Of a stretch of 64,000 bases of DNA, positions 21,743 to 33,126 are shown one piece after another. The first letter of the stretch is position 1; each line of letters begins with the position of its first letter. The notes beneath the pieces were generated by a model. It saw nothing but the letters and a program-made list of their open reading frames with translations. It was not told where the DNA came from and searched no databases. This stretch comes from Cherax quadricarinatus (taxonomy: Eukaryota; Arthropoda; Malacostraca; Decapoda; Parastacidae): NCBI RefSeq assembly GCF_038502225.1, contig NC_091293.1, positions 13,811,439 to 13,875,438 of the forward strand, given 5' to 3'. The position numbers were made by a program, and so were the translations under genes.

Positions 21743-23680
21743 CTAACTCAGAAGCCTCTTCACTTCTTCTTCGGTTGTGTGTACTGTGTCCAGTACATGG
21801 TGGTGTACCCCACCTCTCCGTCTTTCTGGAGCCCCTTCTGTCTCCTCTGTGAACACTTCTTTGAATCTCTTGTTGAGTTCCTCACATACTTCACGGTCAT
21901 TTCTTGTTGTCTCTCCTCCTTCCTTCCTTAGCCTGATTACCTGGTCCTTGACGGTTGTTTTCTTCCTGATGTGGCTGTATAACAGCTTCGGGTTAGATTT
22001 GGCATTTGCTGCTATGTCGTTTTCATATTGACGTTGGGCCTCTCTTCTTATCTGTGCATATTCGTTTCTGGCTCTACGACTGCTCTCCTTATTCTCCTGG
22101 GTCCTTTGACTTCTATATTTCTTCCATTCCCTAGCACACTTGGTTTTTGCCTCCTTGCATCTTTGGGTGAACCATGGGCTCATCCTGGCTTTTTCATTAT
22201 TCCTGTTACCCTTGCGTACAAACCTCTCCTCAGCCTCCTTGCACATTGTTGCTACATATTCCATCATCTCATTAACTGGCTTCCCTGCCAGTTCTCTGTC
22301 CCACTGAACCTCATTCAGGAAGTTCCTCATTGCTGTGTAGTCCCCTCTCCTGTAGTTTGGTTTCATTTGTCCTGGCCTTCCTGCTTCCCCCTCCACTTGT
22401 AGCTCTACTGTGTATTCGAAGCTCAAAACCACATGATCGCTGGCCCCAAGGGGTCTTTCATATGTGATGTCCTCAATATCTGCACTACTCAAGGTGAATA
22501 CTAAGTCCAGTCTTGCTGGTTCATCCTCTCCTCTCTCTCTTGTAGTGTCCCTTACGTGTTGGCACATGAAGTTTTCCAGTACCACCTCCATCATCTTAGC
22601 CCTCCATGTATCTTGGCCCCCATGTGGCTCCAAGTTCTCCCATTCGATCTCCTTGTGGTTAAAGTCGCCCATGATCAGGAGCTTTCCCCTGCATGCATGA
22701 GCTCTTCTGGCCACTGTAGCCAGTGTGTCAACCATCGCTCTATTGCTCTCGTCATACTCTTGCCTTGGCCTCCTGCTGTTCTGTGGTGGGTTATATAACA
22801 CTGCAATTATCACCTTGGGACCTCCAGAGTGAAGCGTTCCCGCTTTGTAATCACTTTCTTCTCCACTGTCTCCTCTCTCCAGGTCATCAAAATTCCATTG
22901 GTGTTTGATCAGCAATGCCACTCCTCCACCCCCCTTGTTCCTTCTGTCTTTTCTCAGGATCTGGTATCCCGCTGGAAAGATAGCATCTGTTATCATATCT
23001 GTAAGCTTGGTTTCTGTGATTGCTATGATGTCTGGTGATGTCTCTTTGACACTTTCGTGCCACTCCTCCCACTTGTTTGTTATGCCATCAGCATTTGTGT
23101 ACCATACCTCCAGTTTCCTTTCCAACACTGTGGTTTGGGGGGCCTGTGGGGGTGGGAGACCTGTTAGCATACTGTGGGATTCTATGGTTGGGGGTTGGGG
23201 GTCGGGTGGAAGCTGTGGGTATGGATTGAATTGTGTGTTGGGATGGTGTGATAGGTTGTGGGGTTCTGAGGATAGTTGTGTGTATGCTTGCCCTTGCTGC
23301 TCTGTTCTGCTCTGACTGACCTCTACTGGTTCCATCCTTGTCTCCTTTCCTAGCTCCTTTCGCTTTTTTGTCCTCTCTCTCAGCTGCTGTCTCTCTGTTT
23401 GAGTTCTGTCTCTGTCTAGGAACACCTTCTTGTACTCTTCTGAGCTTTTCAACCGTGGGTTCTCTTGGAGGATCCTGTTCCGCACTGTTTTTGTCCTGAG
23501 AATCAGCTTGATCGGTCGGTTTCTCCCCTTCAAGTACCCCCCTATTCTCTGAAAATTTACAGTCTCATCCATGTCTTCTCCCCCTATTTCCGTGATGATT
23601 TTCTCAATCTCCTTTCTTTCTTCCTGCCGTCTTTCAGTGTGTGTCCTTTCCTCTCTCTCCCGAAGCCCATGGATAATCAC
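21743..23680 (-). CDS. D1 RRM-like domain, Pro-rich linker and endonuclease in one 645-aa ORF (copy I)
   Basis: A single open frame reads an RRM-like region (NFQRIGGYLKGRNRPIKLIL, YKKVFLDRDRTQTERQQLRE), a Pro/Gln linker (NPYPQLPPDPQPPTIESHSM), then the whole endonuclease (VWYTNADGITNKWEEWHESV, IIAITETKLTDMITDAIFPA, VIIAVLYNPPQNSRRPRQEY, KLLIMGDFNHKEIEWENLEP, RPLGASDHVVLSFEYTV) and the basic linker to the first RT residues (TEEEVKRLLS, then stop). All endonuclease blocks are intact. It suggests the RNA-binding and EN-RT parts are one polypeptide in D1. The N-terminal coiled coil (23634-24225) is in other frames. The stop at ~21743 interrupts entry to RT. Confidence 0.88.
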   Translation of the reverse strand: MIIHGLREREERTHTERRQEERKEIEKIITEIGGEDMDETVNFQRIGGYLKGRNRPIKLILRTKTVRNRILQENPRLKSSEEYKKVFLDRDRTQTERQQLRERTKKRKELGKETRMEPVEVSQSRTEQQGQAYTQLSSEPHNLSHHPNTQFNPYPQLPPDPQPPTIESHSMLTGLPPPQAPQTTVLERKLEVWYTNADGITNKWEEWHESVKETSPDIIAITETKLTDMITDAIFPAGYQILRKDRRNKGGGGVALLIKHQWNFDDLERGDSGEESDYKAGTLHSGGPKVIIAVLYNPPQNSRRPRQEYDESNRAMVDTLATVARRAHACRGKLLIMGDFNHKEIEWENLEPHGGQDTWRAKMMEVVLENFMCQHVRDTTRERGEDEPARLDLVFTLSSADIEDITYERPLGASDHVVLSFEYTVELQVEGEAGRPGQMKPNYRRGDYTAMRNFLNEVQWDRELAGKPVNEMMEYVATMCKEAEERFVRKGNRNNEKARMSPWFTQRCKEAKTKCAREWKKYRSQRTQENKESSRRARNEYAQIRREAQRQYENDIAANAKSNPKLLYSHIRKKTTVKDQVIRLRKEGGETTRNDREVCEELNKRFKEVFTEETEGAPERRRGGVHHHVLDTVHTTEEEVKRLLS

Positions 23681-24225
23681 TGATTTTTGCCCTTTCCTCC
23701 TCCCATTGCCTCTCCCTCTGTGACTCTGGTTCCTGTCTGTATGTGGTCATTTTCTCCCTTGATTTTTCCAGTGGCTCTTGGTAGCATGGTTGTGCCTCAG
23801 CATTCGACCTATCTCCCTCTCCATCTGCACCCATCTGCTCTTCCCTTCCACTCCCTGGCCCTTCTTTGCAGGCTGATATGACCTTAGCATAATTCATATC
23901 TCCTTCCTTCCTTCCTGTTCAGCCTCTCAGCTTCGTATGGTGTGTTTTCACTGGTCACTACCCCTGAGACTTGCTTCAGCCTGTTTACCTCAAATTCTAG
24001 GACCTTTACCCTGGCTACTGCAGTTTCGACTTGTGCCTCCCAATTCTTCGTCTCCTTCTCCAACCTTTTTTCCCATTTCACAGGGAGCTCTTTCTCCATT
24101 TTTTCACAAAGCTCACCTAATTTTCTCTCCCATTCTTGCTCTATCCTTTTCCACTGCTCCTCCATCTATTCCTCCCTACCAGTACCATTGTCATCTGATC
24201 CCTGATTCCTGCGAGTCCCAACCAT
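23634..24225 (-). pseudogene. D1 ORF1 N-terminal coiled coil (copy I)
   Basis: Piece 23884-24165 (MEEQWKRIEQEWERKLGELC, WEAQVETAVARVKVLEFEVN) is a highly charged heptad-type coiled coil. Piece 23634-23897 continues with ERQWEEERAKISDYPWASGE, after which the frame moves to that of the 645-aa ORF. The start ATG at 24225 lies in ATGGTTGGGACTCGCAGG. Likely oligomerisation domain. Confidence 0.65.
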
Positions 24226-24511
24226 TTTTTTTTCTTTTAGTGAAAGAGAGAGAGAAAGAGAAAAAGAAAAAGGGGGAGAGAGTGAGAGAGAGGGAGAAAG
24301 AGAGAGAAGGGGAGGATAGAAGGAGGGGAAAAGAAGGGAAAAAGAGGGAGAAAGTGAGAGAGAGGGAAAAGTTAAGAGAGAGGGGGGAGTGACAAGGGAA
24401 GAGAGAGAGAGAGAAAAGAAGAGGAAGAGAGAGAGTAAGAGAGGAAGAGAGAGAGGGAGAGGGAGACAGGAAGAGAGAGAGAGTGAGAGGAAGAGAGAGA
24501 GGAAGAGAGAA

Positions 24512-24552
<41 letters not shown>

Positions 24553-24640
24553 GAGAGAGGAGAGGAGAGAGAGAGAGATGGGGGGGAAAGGGTTAGAGGG
24601 TCACTTCACAGGAAGGTGTGAAATCCTGTATATGTGTGCG

Positions 24641-24643
<3 letters not shown>
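24226..24643 (-). repeat. GA-rich 5' leader of D1 copy I
   Basis: About 375 bp of imperfect GA/GGA/GAAA purine repeat (polypyrimidine in LINE sense) directly upstream of the ORF1 start. A short non-repetitive stretch (24601-24633) and a GTGTGCGTGTTTG run then lead into the (TG)n. Confidence 0.75.

Positions 24644-24712
<69 letters not shown>
24644..24712 (+). repeat. (TG)n tract between D1 copies I and J
   Basis: Pure TG dinucleotide run ending at the 3' terminal unit of copy J. Confidence 0.97.
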
Positions 24713-25726
<1,014 letters not shown>

Positions 25727-25800
25727 CTATTTGTACTCACATATTTGTGGTTGCAGGGGTCGAGTCATATCTCCTGGCACCGCCTCTTCACTGATTGCTA

Positions 25801-26724
25801 CTAGGTCCTCTCTCTCCATGCTCCATGAGCTTTATCATACCTCGCCTTAAAGCTATGTATGGTTCCCGCCTCCACTACTTCACTTTCTAGACTATTCCAC
25901 GACTTGACTACTCTATGTCTGAAGAAATACTTCCTAACATCCCTTTGATTCATCTGAGTCTTCAACTTCCAATTGTGACCTCTTGTGTCTGTGTCCCATC
26001 TCTGGAACATCCTGTCTTTGTCCACCTTGTCTATTCCGTGCAGTATTTTATATGTCGTTATCATGTCTCCCCTGACCCTCCTGGCCTCCAGTGTCGTCAG
26101 GCCGATTTCCCTCAACCTTTCTTCGTAGGACAATCCCCGTAGCTCTGGGATTAGTCTTGTTGCAAACCTTTGCACTTTCTCTAATTTCTTGACGTGCTTG
26201 ACTAGGTGTGGATTCCAAACTGGTGCTGCATACTCCAGTATGGGCCTGACGTAAATGGTATACAGTGTCTTGAACGACTCCTTACTGAGGTATCGGAACG
26301 CTATCCGTAGGTTTGCCAGGCGCCCGTATGCTGCAGCAGTTATCTGATTTATGTGCGCCTCAGGAGATATGCTCGGTGTTATACTCACCCCCAGATCTTT
26401 TTCCTTGAGTGAGGTTTGCAGTCTTTGGCCATCTAAACAATATTGTGTCTGCGGTCTTCTTTGCCCTTCCCCAATCTTCATGACTTTGCATTTGGCAGGG
26501 TTAAACTCAAGGAGCCAGTTGCTGGACCAGGCTTGTGGCCTGTCCAGGTCTCTTTGTAGTCCTGCCTGATCCTCATCCGATTTGATTCTTCTCATTAACT
26601 TCACATCATCTGCAAACAAGGACACTCTGAGTCTATCCCTTCCGTTATGTCGTTCACATATACCAAGAACAGCACAGGTCCTAGGACTGACCCCTGTGGA
26701 ACCCCGCTTGTCACAAGCGCCCAC
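25801..26724 (-). pseudogene. D1 RT palm end, thumb and C-terminus (copy K)
   Basis: Continues the RT of the 726-aa ORF after a frame change at ~26620. The sequence VSLFADDVKLMRRIK (catalytic FADD), NPAKCKVMKIGEGQRR, AYGRLANLRIAFRYLSKESF, IPELRGLSYEERLREIGLTT and C-terminus SFKARYDKAHGAWRERT is complete. Confidence 0.88.
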
Positions 26725-28781
26725 TCTGACACCTCGTCACGTACCATGACTCGTTGTTGCCTCCCTGTCAGGTATTCTCTGATCCATTGCAGTGCCTTTC
26801 CTGTTATGTGTGCCTGATCTTCTAGCTTTTTCAGTAACCTCTTGTGAGGAACTGTGTCGAAGGCCTTTTTGCAGACCAAAAAAATGCAGTCGATCCACCC
26901 CTCTCCCTCTTGTCTTACTTCTGTCACCTTGTCATAAAACTCTAGTAGGTTTGTGACACAGGATTTTCCTTCCCTGAAACCATGCTGGTTGTCAATTATA
27001 CACTTGTTTCTTTCCAGGTGCTCCACCACCCTCCTCCTGATGATCTTCTCCATGACCTTGCATACTATACACATTAGTGATACAGGTCTGTAGTTTAGTG
27101 CCTCATGTCTGTCTCCCTTTTTAAAAATTGGGACTACATTTGCCATCTTCCATACCTCAGGGAGTTGCCCAGTTTCAAATGATGAGTTGAAGATTTTTGT
27201 TAATGGCACACACAATATCTCTGCTCCCTCTTTAAGGACCCACGGAGAGATGTTGTCTGGTCCCACCGCCTTTGAGGTGTCAAGTTCGCATAGCAGCTTC
27301 TTCACTTCCTCCTTGGTTATATGTACCTCATCCAGCACTTGCTGGTGTACCCCCCTGTTCTGATTTCCTGGAGTCCTACTGGTTTCCACTGTAAATACTT
27401 CTTTAAATCTCGTGTTGAGCTCCTGACATACCTCTCGGTCGTTGCTTGTGAATTCCCCATCACCCTTCCTCAGTCTGATTACCTGGTCCTTGACTGTTGT
27501 TTTCCTCCTGATGTGGCTGTACAACAGCTTCGGGTCAGTCTTGACTTTCGATGCTATGTCATTTTCATATTGTCGCTGAGCCTCCCTTCTTATCTGTGCA
27601 TATTCATTTCTGGCTCTTCGGCTAATCTCTTTATTTTCCTGAGTTCTCTGTCTTCTGTACCTTTTCCATTCTCTAGTACACCTAGTTTTTGCCTTCTTAC
27701 ACCTTTGGGTGAACCAAGGACTCGTTCTGTTCTTCCCATTATTTCTGTTTCCCTTGGGAACTAACCTCTCCTCTGCCTCCTTGCATTTTGTTGCCACATA
27801 GTCCATCATTTCTTGTACTGGTTTTCCTGTCAGTTCCCTCTCCCACTGAATGTTTTGAAGGAAGTTACTCATGCCTGAGTAGTTCCCCCTTTTGTAGTTT
27901 GGTTTTTCCCACCCTATTCCTGCTACTCTCTCCACTTGGAGCTCAACTATGTAGTCGAAGCACAGAACCACATGATCACTAGCTCCCAGGGGCCTTTCAT
28001 ACAAGATATCCTCGATGTCTGAACTACTCAAGGTGAATACAAGGTCCAGTCTTGCTGGTTCATCTTCTCCTCTCTCTCTGGTAGTGTCTCTAACATGTTG
28101 ATGCATGAGGTTTTCCGGTACTACATCCATCATCTTGGCTCTCCATGTTTCGGAACCCCCATGGGGCTCCAGGTTTTCCCAGTCAATCTCCTTGTGATTG
28201 AAATCACCCATAACTAGTAACTTTGCTCCCCCCACGTGTGCTCTCCTGGCCACCTCGGCTAGTGTGTCGACCATGGCTCTGTTGCTCTCATCGTATTCTT
28301 CTCTTGGTCTTCTGCAGTTCTGTGGTGGGTTGTACATTACTGCAATTATCACCTTATGTCCCTCAGACTGGATTGTTCCTACTAAGTAGTCCCTTTCACC
28401 CGTGCCATCCATTCCTTCCATTTTCTCAAAACCCCACTGGCTTTTAATGAGCAGTGCAACTCCTCCTCCCCCTCTCCTCCCTCTGTCTTTCCTGAGGATT
28501 TGATATCCGGGTGGAAAGATTGAATCTGTTATTATTCTGGTGAGTTTTGTTTCTGTGAGTGCTCTTATGTCTGGGGATGTCTCCTTGATTCTTTCGTGCC
28601 ACTCCTCATACTTATTTGTTATTCCATCTGCATTTGTATACCATACCTTCAACTTCTTTTCTAAGACTGTGGTCTGGGAGGTGTATTGGGGTTGGAAGTG
28701 GGAGACCTGATAAGGAACTATGGGTGGTTGCTGTGGGGGTGGAGTTTGTAATGTAGTGGGTGGGGGCATTGGATATGGCAT
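26601..28781 (-). CDS. D1 endonuclease-reverse transcriptase, 726-aa ORF (copy K)
   Basis: Longest LINE frame in the window. Residues ~1-40 are Pro-rich; ~40-270 the AP endonuclease (VWYTNADGITNKYEEWHERI, ALTETKLTRIITDSIFPPGY, VIIAVMYNPPQNCRRPREEY, LLVMGDFNHKEIDWENLEPH, RPLGASDHVVLCFDYIVE); ~270-480 a basic linker; ~480-726 RT (SPWVLKEGAEILCVPLTKIF, NVVPIFKKGDRHEALNYRPV, TSGVPQGSVLGPVLFLVYVN). Motif A reads CIFLVCKKAFD: the catalytic Asp found in the other copies is Val (codon at 26874-26876), so this RT should be dead despite the open frame. The ORF ends just before the Asp box, which is in the next frame. Confidence 0.9.
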   Translation of the reverse strand: MPYPMPPPTTLQTPPPQQPPIVPYQVSHFQPQYTSQTTVLEKKLKVWYTNADGITNKYEEWHERIKETSPDIRALTETKLTRIITDSIFPPGYQILRKDRGRRGGGGVALLIKSQWGFEKMEGMDGTGERDYLVGTIQSEGHKVIIAVMYNPPQNCRRPREEYDESNRAMVDTLAEVARRAHVGGAKLLVMGDFNHKEIDWENLEPHGGSETWRAKMMDVVPENLMHQHVRDTTRERGEDEPARLDLVFTLSSSDIEDILYERPLGASDHVVLCFDYIVELQVERVAGIGWEKPNYKRGNYSGMSNFLQNIQWERELTGKPVQEMMDYVATKCKEAEERLVPKGNRNNGKNRTSPWFTQRCKKAKTRCTREWKRYRRQRTQENKEISRRARNEYAQIRREAQRQYENDIASKVKTDPKLLYSHIRRKTTVKDQVIRLRKGDGEFTSNDREVCQELNTRFKEVFTVETSRTPGNQNRGVHQQVLDEVHITKEEVKKLLCELDTSKAVGPDNISPWVLKEGAEILCVPLTKIFNSSFETGQLPEVWKMANVVPIFKKGDRHEALNYRPVSLMCIVCKVMEKIIRRRVVEHLERNKCIIDNQHGFREGKSCVTNLLEFYDKVTEVRQEGEGWIDCIFLVCKKAFDTVPHKRLLKKLEDQAHITGKALQWIREYLTGRQQRVMVRDEVSEWALVTSGVPQGSVLGPVLFLVYVNDITEGIDSECPCLQMM

Positions 28782-29809
28782 GGGTGTTTTGGTTTAGAGT
28801 GTTTGGCTGCACTGGGGTTGACCTGGTTGGGAGGCTTCTATAGGAAGCTGTGAGGGAGGTTGTATTTGATCTTCTTCCTGTGTCTGGGATCTCCTGTCTG
28901 TCTTCTCCATCCCCTCTCTTTCCTCCTTTCGCCTTTGTACCATCTCTCTCAGTTTCCGCCTTTCGTCTTGTGTTCTGTCTCGGTCGAGATACACCTTCCT
29001 GTATGCCGGCATGTCCCTTAATCGTGCTTTCTCCTGCAGTATCCTGTTCCGAGTCGATTCTGCCTTGAAGGTCACTTTCACTGGCCGGGTTCTTTTTTTA
29101 CAAACCCCCCTATTCTCCGAAAATTTTCCAGCTGGGTCATGTCGTCTTCTCCGACTACTTTCATGATGCTTTCAATTGCTTTTTTTTCCCCTTGTTTTCT
29201 TGCTTCATATGTTTCCCCTTCAACTTCCTGTAGCCCATACACAAAGACTGACCTCACCCTTTCATTCTCCCACTGCATATCCCTGTGTATCCCCTCATTC
29301 AATTTAATTTCCTCCATTGCAGCTTTCCTTTCTTCAGTTTCACTAGTTACTGTACATGGGCTCAGTGGCCTGTCATTTTCCCTTCTCGGCTTTCCCTGGG
29401 CTCTGTTGTGGTCTGTTAGGGCCTCCACATATAGCTTAGCTCTTTCATTTACTACAGTCTCCACTGATAGAGCTTCTACATGTAGTTTTGCTCCTTCTTT
29501 CCCTGCAGTCCCCTTATTTGTGGCTGAGGTAGCGGTCTCTGTTGTCAATCCCAAAATGTTCTTTAGTTCTTTAGGCTGTTTCAGATTTTCCAGTTCCTCT
29601 TCTAAACTCTGTATCCTGGCCTCTGCTGCTTTGACTTTCACCTCCCACTTCCTGCTTTCCATGTCTATCCTCTCTTCCATTCTCATGCTAAGTTCTTCTA
29701 GTTTCTTTTCCCATTCTTGTTCCCTTTTTGTGAGCTCTGCTGCCCAATCTTCCTTTGCAGTTTCCTCCTCCTGTCCCTTGGGTTTTTTTGTTGCTCTCTG
29801 GCAACCCAT
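28782..29809 (-). pseudogene. D1 ORF1 (copy K): coiled coil plus RRM-like, two frame changes
   Basis: 29078-29809 (243 aa) begins MGCQRATKKPKGQEEETAKE, then a coiled coil (WEKKLEELSMRMEERIDMES, AAEARIQSLEEELENLKQPK) and NFRRIGGFVKK. 28794-29081 resumes with KVTFKAESTRNRILQEKARL, YRKVYLDRDRTQDERRKLRE. 28612-28812 is the Pro/Thr-rich linker. Domain order matches RNA-binding ORF1 proteins (coiled coil, RRM, basic C-terminus). Confidence 0.75.
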
Positions 29810-30092
29810 TTTTGTTTTATCCTGATTGCCTCAGAGTGGGAAACCTATGTAATTCTGTATGTTAGGTTAGTATTGTATATGTCAGAGTGTGGGGGGTGAG
29901 GTAGAGGAGGAACTGTGGCTATATGGGAGAGTAGTGGGGAGGGGGAGTGGGAAGGAAAGTGAAGCAAGTGGGTAACTGGGTAAATGGGAGAGGGAGAAGT
30001 GGGGAGGGGGAGGGTGAAAGAGGGAGGGGAGGGATCAGGTGAAGGAATGAGATGTCGGTGGGGGAGGGGGGGAGTGTATGTGTGAGTCTGGC
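29810..30092 (-). repeat. G-rich 5' leader of D1 copy K
   Basis: After a 70-bp ordinary stretch, 29887-30075 is G/GA-rich on the + strand (GGGAGGGGGAGTGGGAAGG type), a polypyrimidine leader in LINE sense comparable to those of copies F and I. Confidence 0.65.
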
Positions 30093-30093
30093 A

Positions 30094-30190
<97 letters not shown>

Positions 30191-30266
30191 GGGGGTGTGG
30201 GTGGGTGTGTGGGTGGGTGTGTGGGTGAGTGTGTGTGGATGTGTGTGGGTGTGTGGGTGTGTGTGG

Positions 30267-30297
<31 letters not shown>

Positions 30298-30695
30298 TGG
30301 GTGTGGGTGTGTGGGTGTGTGTGGGTGTGTGTGTGGGGGTGTGTGTGGGGGTGTGTGGGTGGGGGTGTGGGTGGGTGTGTGTGGGTGTGTGTCGGTGTGT
30401 GGGTGTGTGGGTGTGTGGGTGTGTGTGTGTGTGTATGTGTGTGTGTGGGGGTGTGTGGGGGTGTGTGGGTGGGGGTGTGGGTGGGTGTGTGTGGGTGTGT
30501 GGGTGTGTGTGGGTGTGTGTGGGTGTGTGTGGGTGTGTGTGGGTGTGTGGGTGTGTGTGGGTGTGTGGGTGTGTGTGGGTGTGTGGGTGTGTGTGGGTGT
30601 GTGTGGGTGTGTGGGTGTGTGTGTGTGTGTGTGGGTGTGCATGGGTGTGTGGGTGTGTGTGGGTGTGTGTGGGTGTGTGTGGGTGTGCGTGTGCA
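30093..30695 (+). repeat. 600-bp (TG)n / (TGTGGG)n tract
   Basis: Starts as pure TG and becomes a TGTGGGTG/GGGTGTGTG variant from about 30190 on. Many GGG runs spaced by 1-7 bases make the + strand a strong candidate for G-quadruplex folding. It flanks the 5' end of copy K, in the same position as the other inter-LINE tracts, but the far side is non-LINE sequence. Confidence 0.95.
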
Positions 30696-30696
30696 C

Positions 30697-31090
30697 ACTA
30701 GGCTACGCTACTCTTTTGAAGATTATAAAAAAAAAATTTCACAATCAATTCCTTATTAATATGCACTAATATATACTATATAATATTAATTGCGTACACT
30801 TGTGTTTGTGTGTGTGTGTGTGTTTACTAGCTTGTCGTTCTTTGAAAAAGAGGGGGGGGTCACGTTAACACTATTTGTTATTGTTCTTGGTTCACCGGTA
30901 CTCTCCCGGCCCAGATTTCCGCACACTAGGCTACTTTACTTTTTGAAGATTATAGGATTATTTTTCTCACTCAATTCCTTATTAATATATATTATTATTA
31001 TAACAATATTTACGGGTGCACACGTGTGTTTGCATGTGCGTACTTGTTTACTAGCTTGTCCCTCAGAAAAACGGGGGGGGGTTCACTAGG
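30697..31090 (+). repeat. Diverged ~220-bp direct duplication
   Basis: CACACTAGGCTAC(G/T)...TTTTTGAAGATTATA...CAATTCCTTATTAATAT...GTTTACTAGCTTGTC occurs at 30697-30840 and again at 30921-31060. A third start (TTCACTAGGCTACACAACTC) lies at 31081. Function unknown. Confidence 0.7.
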
Positions 31091-31847
31091 CTACACAACT
31101 CTTCTGGAGTTTACCTGGCGATGTTTAGATAATTTACTAACCACTATCTATCTCCTGGTACTGAAATAGGGAGAGAGTGATGGTATAGCATACAACCATC
31201 AGGGCCAGACACTGAGACTTTAGACACTAACCATAATTAACCACAAATAGGCAAGTGATGTCGTCTGCACAACAATGGAGGTTCCTGCTGGTCGGCTGCT
31301 ATCAACTCCTTCAATTTTGTAACTCCTTCAGGAACTTTATCATGCATTCAAGTTTTTAATTTATTTTTCTTTTAAGACTTGGTATTCCCTCTTTTTTCTT
31401 TAGTACAGTATTATGGTCATAACAAGTCTGATGATATTAACTACATTCACAACACCAACAGCTGGGGATTGACTAATTTTTTCTTACTTTCAGTATTTAC
31501 TTAATCACTCTTTTATGACCTTACCACTACACTGCTGCTATAATCAACCAACATATGTATTTGTTAATATTTCAGATCACACCGTTAACCCAATTAACTG
31601 TTTGGATATTTTGTGTCAACACTGCGGCCAGCAGCCTGATCAGCTGACTGCTACCCTCCCTCACTCAAATTTCATTCAAATTTAAATTGTAAAATTCTTG
31701 ATCCTATCTCATTATTCGCACTCTTGAAAGCTATTACACTCTTGTAGGTATGTTCACTGATTCACTCACGTACGATGACCGCTAATAATATCTTAGGACA
31801 GCCACTAGAACGCTAAATCCTGGGAGCACTATTTAGCGATACTGCTT

Positions 31848-31850
<3 letters not shown>
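31091..31850. other. Non-coding stretch, no recognisable feature
   Basis: AT-rich sequence without a convincing reading frame or a repeat I recognise. It is the only sizeable part of 1-38 kb that is not visibly LINE or microsatellite, and probably the host flank into which copy L inserted. Confidence 0.5.
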
Positions 31851-31924
<74 letters not shown>

Positions 31925-31947
31925 ATGTGTGTGTGTGTGTGTGTGTG
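31851..31947 (+). repeat. (TG)n tail of D1 copy L
   Basis: Nearly pure TG, ending at TACTCACCTAGTTG of copy L. Confidence 0.97.
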
Positions 31948-33037
31948 TACTCACCTAGTTGTACTCACCTAGTTGAGGTTGCGGGGGTCGAGTCCGAGCT
32001 CCTGGCCCCGCCTCTTCACTGATCGCTACTAGGTCACTCTCCCTGAGCCGTGAGCTTTATCATACCTCTGCTTAAAGCTATGTATGGATCCTGCCTCCAC
32101 TACATCGCTTCCCAAACTATTCCACTTACTGACTACTCTGTGGCTGAAGAAATACTTCCTAACATCCCTGTGATTCATTTGTGTCTTCAACTTCCAACTG
32201 TGTCCCCTTGTTACTGTGTCCAATCTCTGGAACATCCTGTCTTTGTCCACCTTGTCAATTCCTCTCAGTATTTTGTACGTCGTTATCATGTCCCCCCTAT
32301 CTCTCCTGTCCTCCAGTGTCGTCATGTTGATTTACCTTAACCTCTCCTCGTAGGACATACCTCTTAGCTCTGGGACTAGTGTTGTTGCAAACCTTTGCAC
32401 TTTCTCTAGTTTCTTTACGTGCTTGGCTAGATGTGGGTTCCAAACTGGTGCCGCATACTCCAATATGGGCCTAACGTACAAGGTGTACAGGGTCCTGAAC
32501 GATTCCTTATTAAGATGTCGGAATGCTGTTCTGAGGTTTGCTAGGCGCCCATATGCTGCAGCAGTTATTTGGTTGATGTGCGCTTCAGGAGATGTGCCTG
32601 GTGTTATACTCACCCCAAGATCTTTTTCCTTGAGTGAGGTTTGTAGTCTCTGGCCCCCTAGACTGTACTTCGTCTGCGGTCTTCTTTGCCCTTCCCCAAT
32701 CTTCATGACTTTGCATTTGGTGGGGTTGAACTCCAGGAGCCAATTGCTGGACCAGGTCTGCAGCCTGTGCAGATCCCTTTGTAGTTCTGCCTGGTCTTCG
32801 ATCGAGTGAATTCTTCTCATCAACTTCACGTCATATGCAAACAGGGACACTTCAGAGTCTATTCCTTCCGTCATGTCGTTCACAAATACCAGAAACAGCA
32901 CTGGTCCTAGGACTGACCCCTGTGGGACCCCGCTGGTCACAGGTGCCCACTCTGACACCTCGCCACGTACCATGACTCGCTGCTGTCTTCCTGACAAGTA
33001 TTCCCTGATCCATTGTAGTGCCTTCCCTGTTATCCCT
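31948..33037 (-). mobile_element. D1 LINE copy L, 5'-truncated in RT
   Basis: 1.09-kb copy with two clean terminal units TACTCACCTAGTTG ('AGTTG' subfamily, closest to copy I). It contains the RT from the GRQQRVMV block to the end. The 5' truncation meets a TATG/(TG)n tract. Confidence 0.93.
32029..32997 (-). pseudogene. D1 reverse transcriptase C-terminal half (copy L)
   Basis: 32332-32997 carries GEVSEWAPVTSGVPQGSVLG and PVLFLVFVNDMTEGIDSEVS, followed by FAYDVKLMRRI; the catalytic FADD is FAYD (codon 32833-32835), an inactivating change. 32029-32325 continues after one frame change with MTTLEDRRDRGDMITTYKIL and [19 protein letters not shown]. Confidence 0.88.
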
Positions 33038-33040
33038 GTA

Positions 33041-33126
<86 letters not shown>

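Larger units (their letters stand above)
20209..24225 (-). mobile_element. D1 LINE copy I, full-length coding region
   Basis: Begins with TACTCACCTAGTTCTCACCTAGTTG (second unit shortened) and extends through RT, endonuclease and ORF1 to the ORF1 ATG at 24225; the GA-rich leader continues to 24600, giving about 4.4 kb. It is one of the two reference copies here. RT is in three frames, whereas the RRM-endonuclease region is a single open frame. Confidence 0.92.

Noticed and set aside
26601..28781. Active LINE polymerase in copy K
   Set aside because: The open frame is impressive, but the motif A catalytic Asp is Val and the Asp box is in a different frame.
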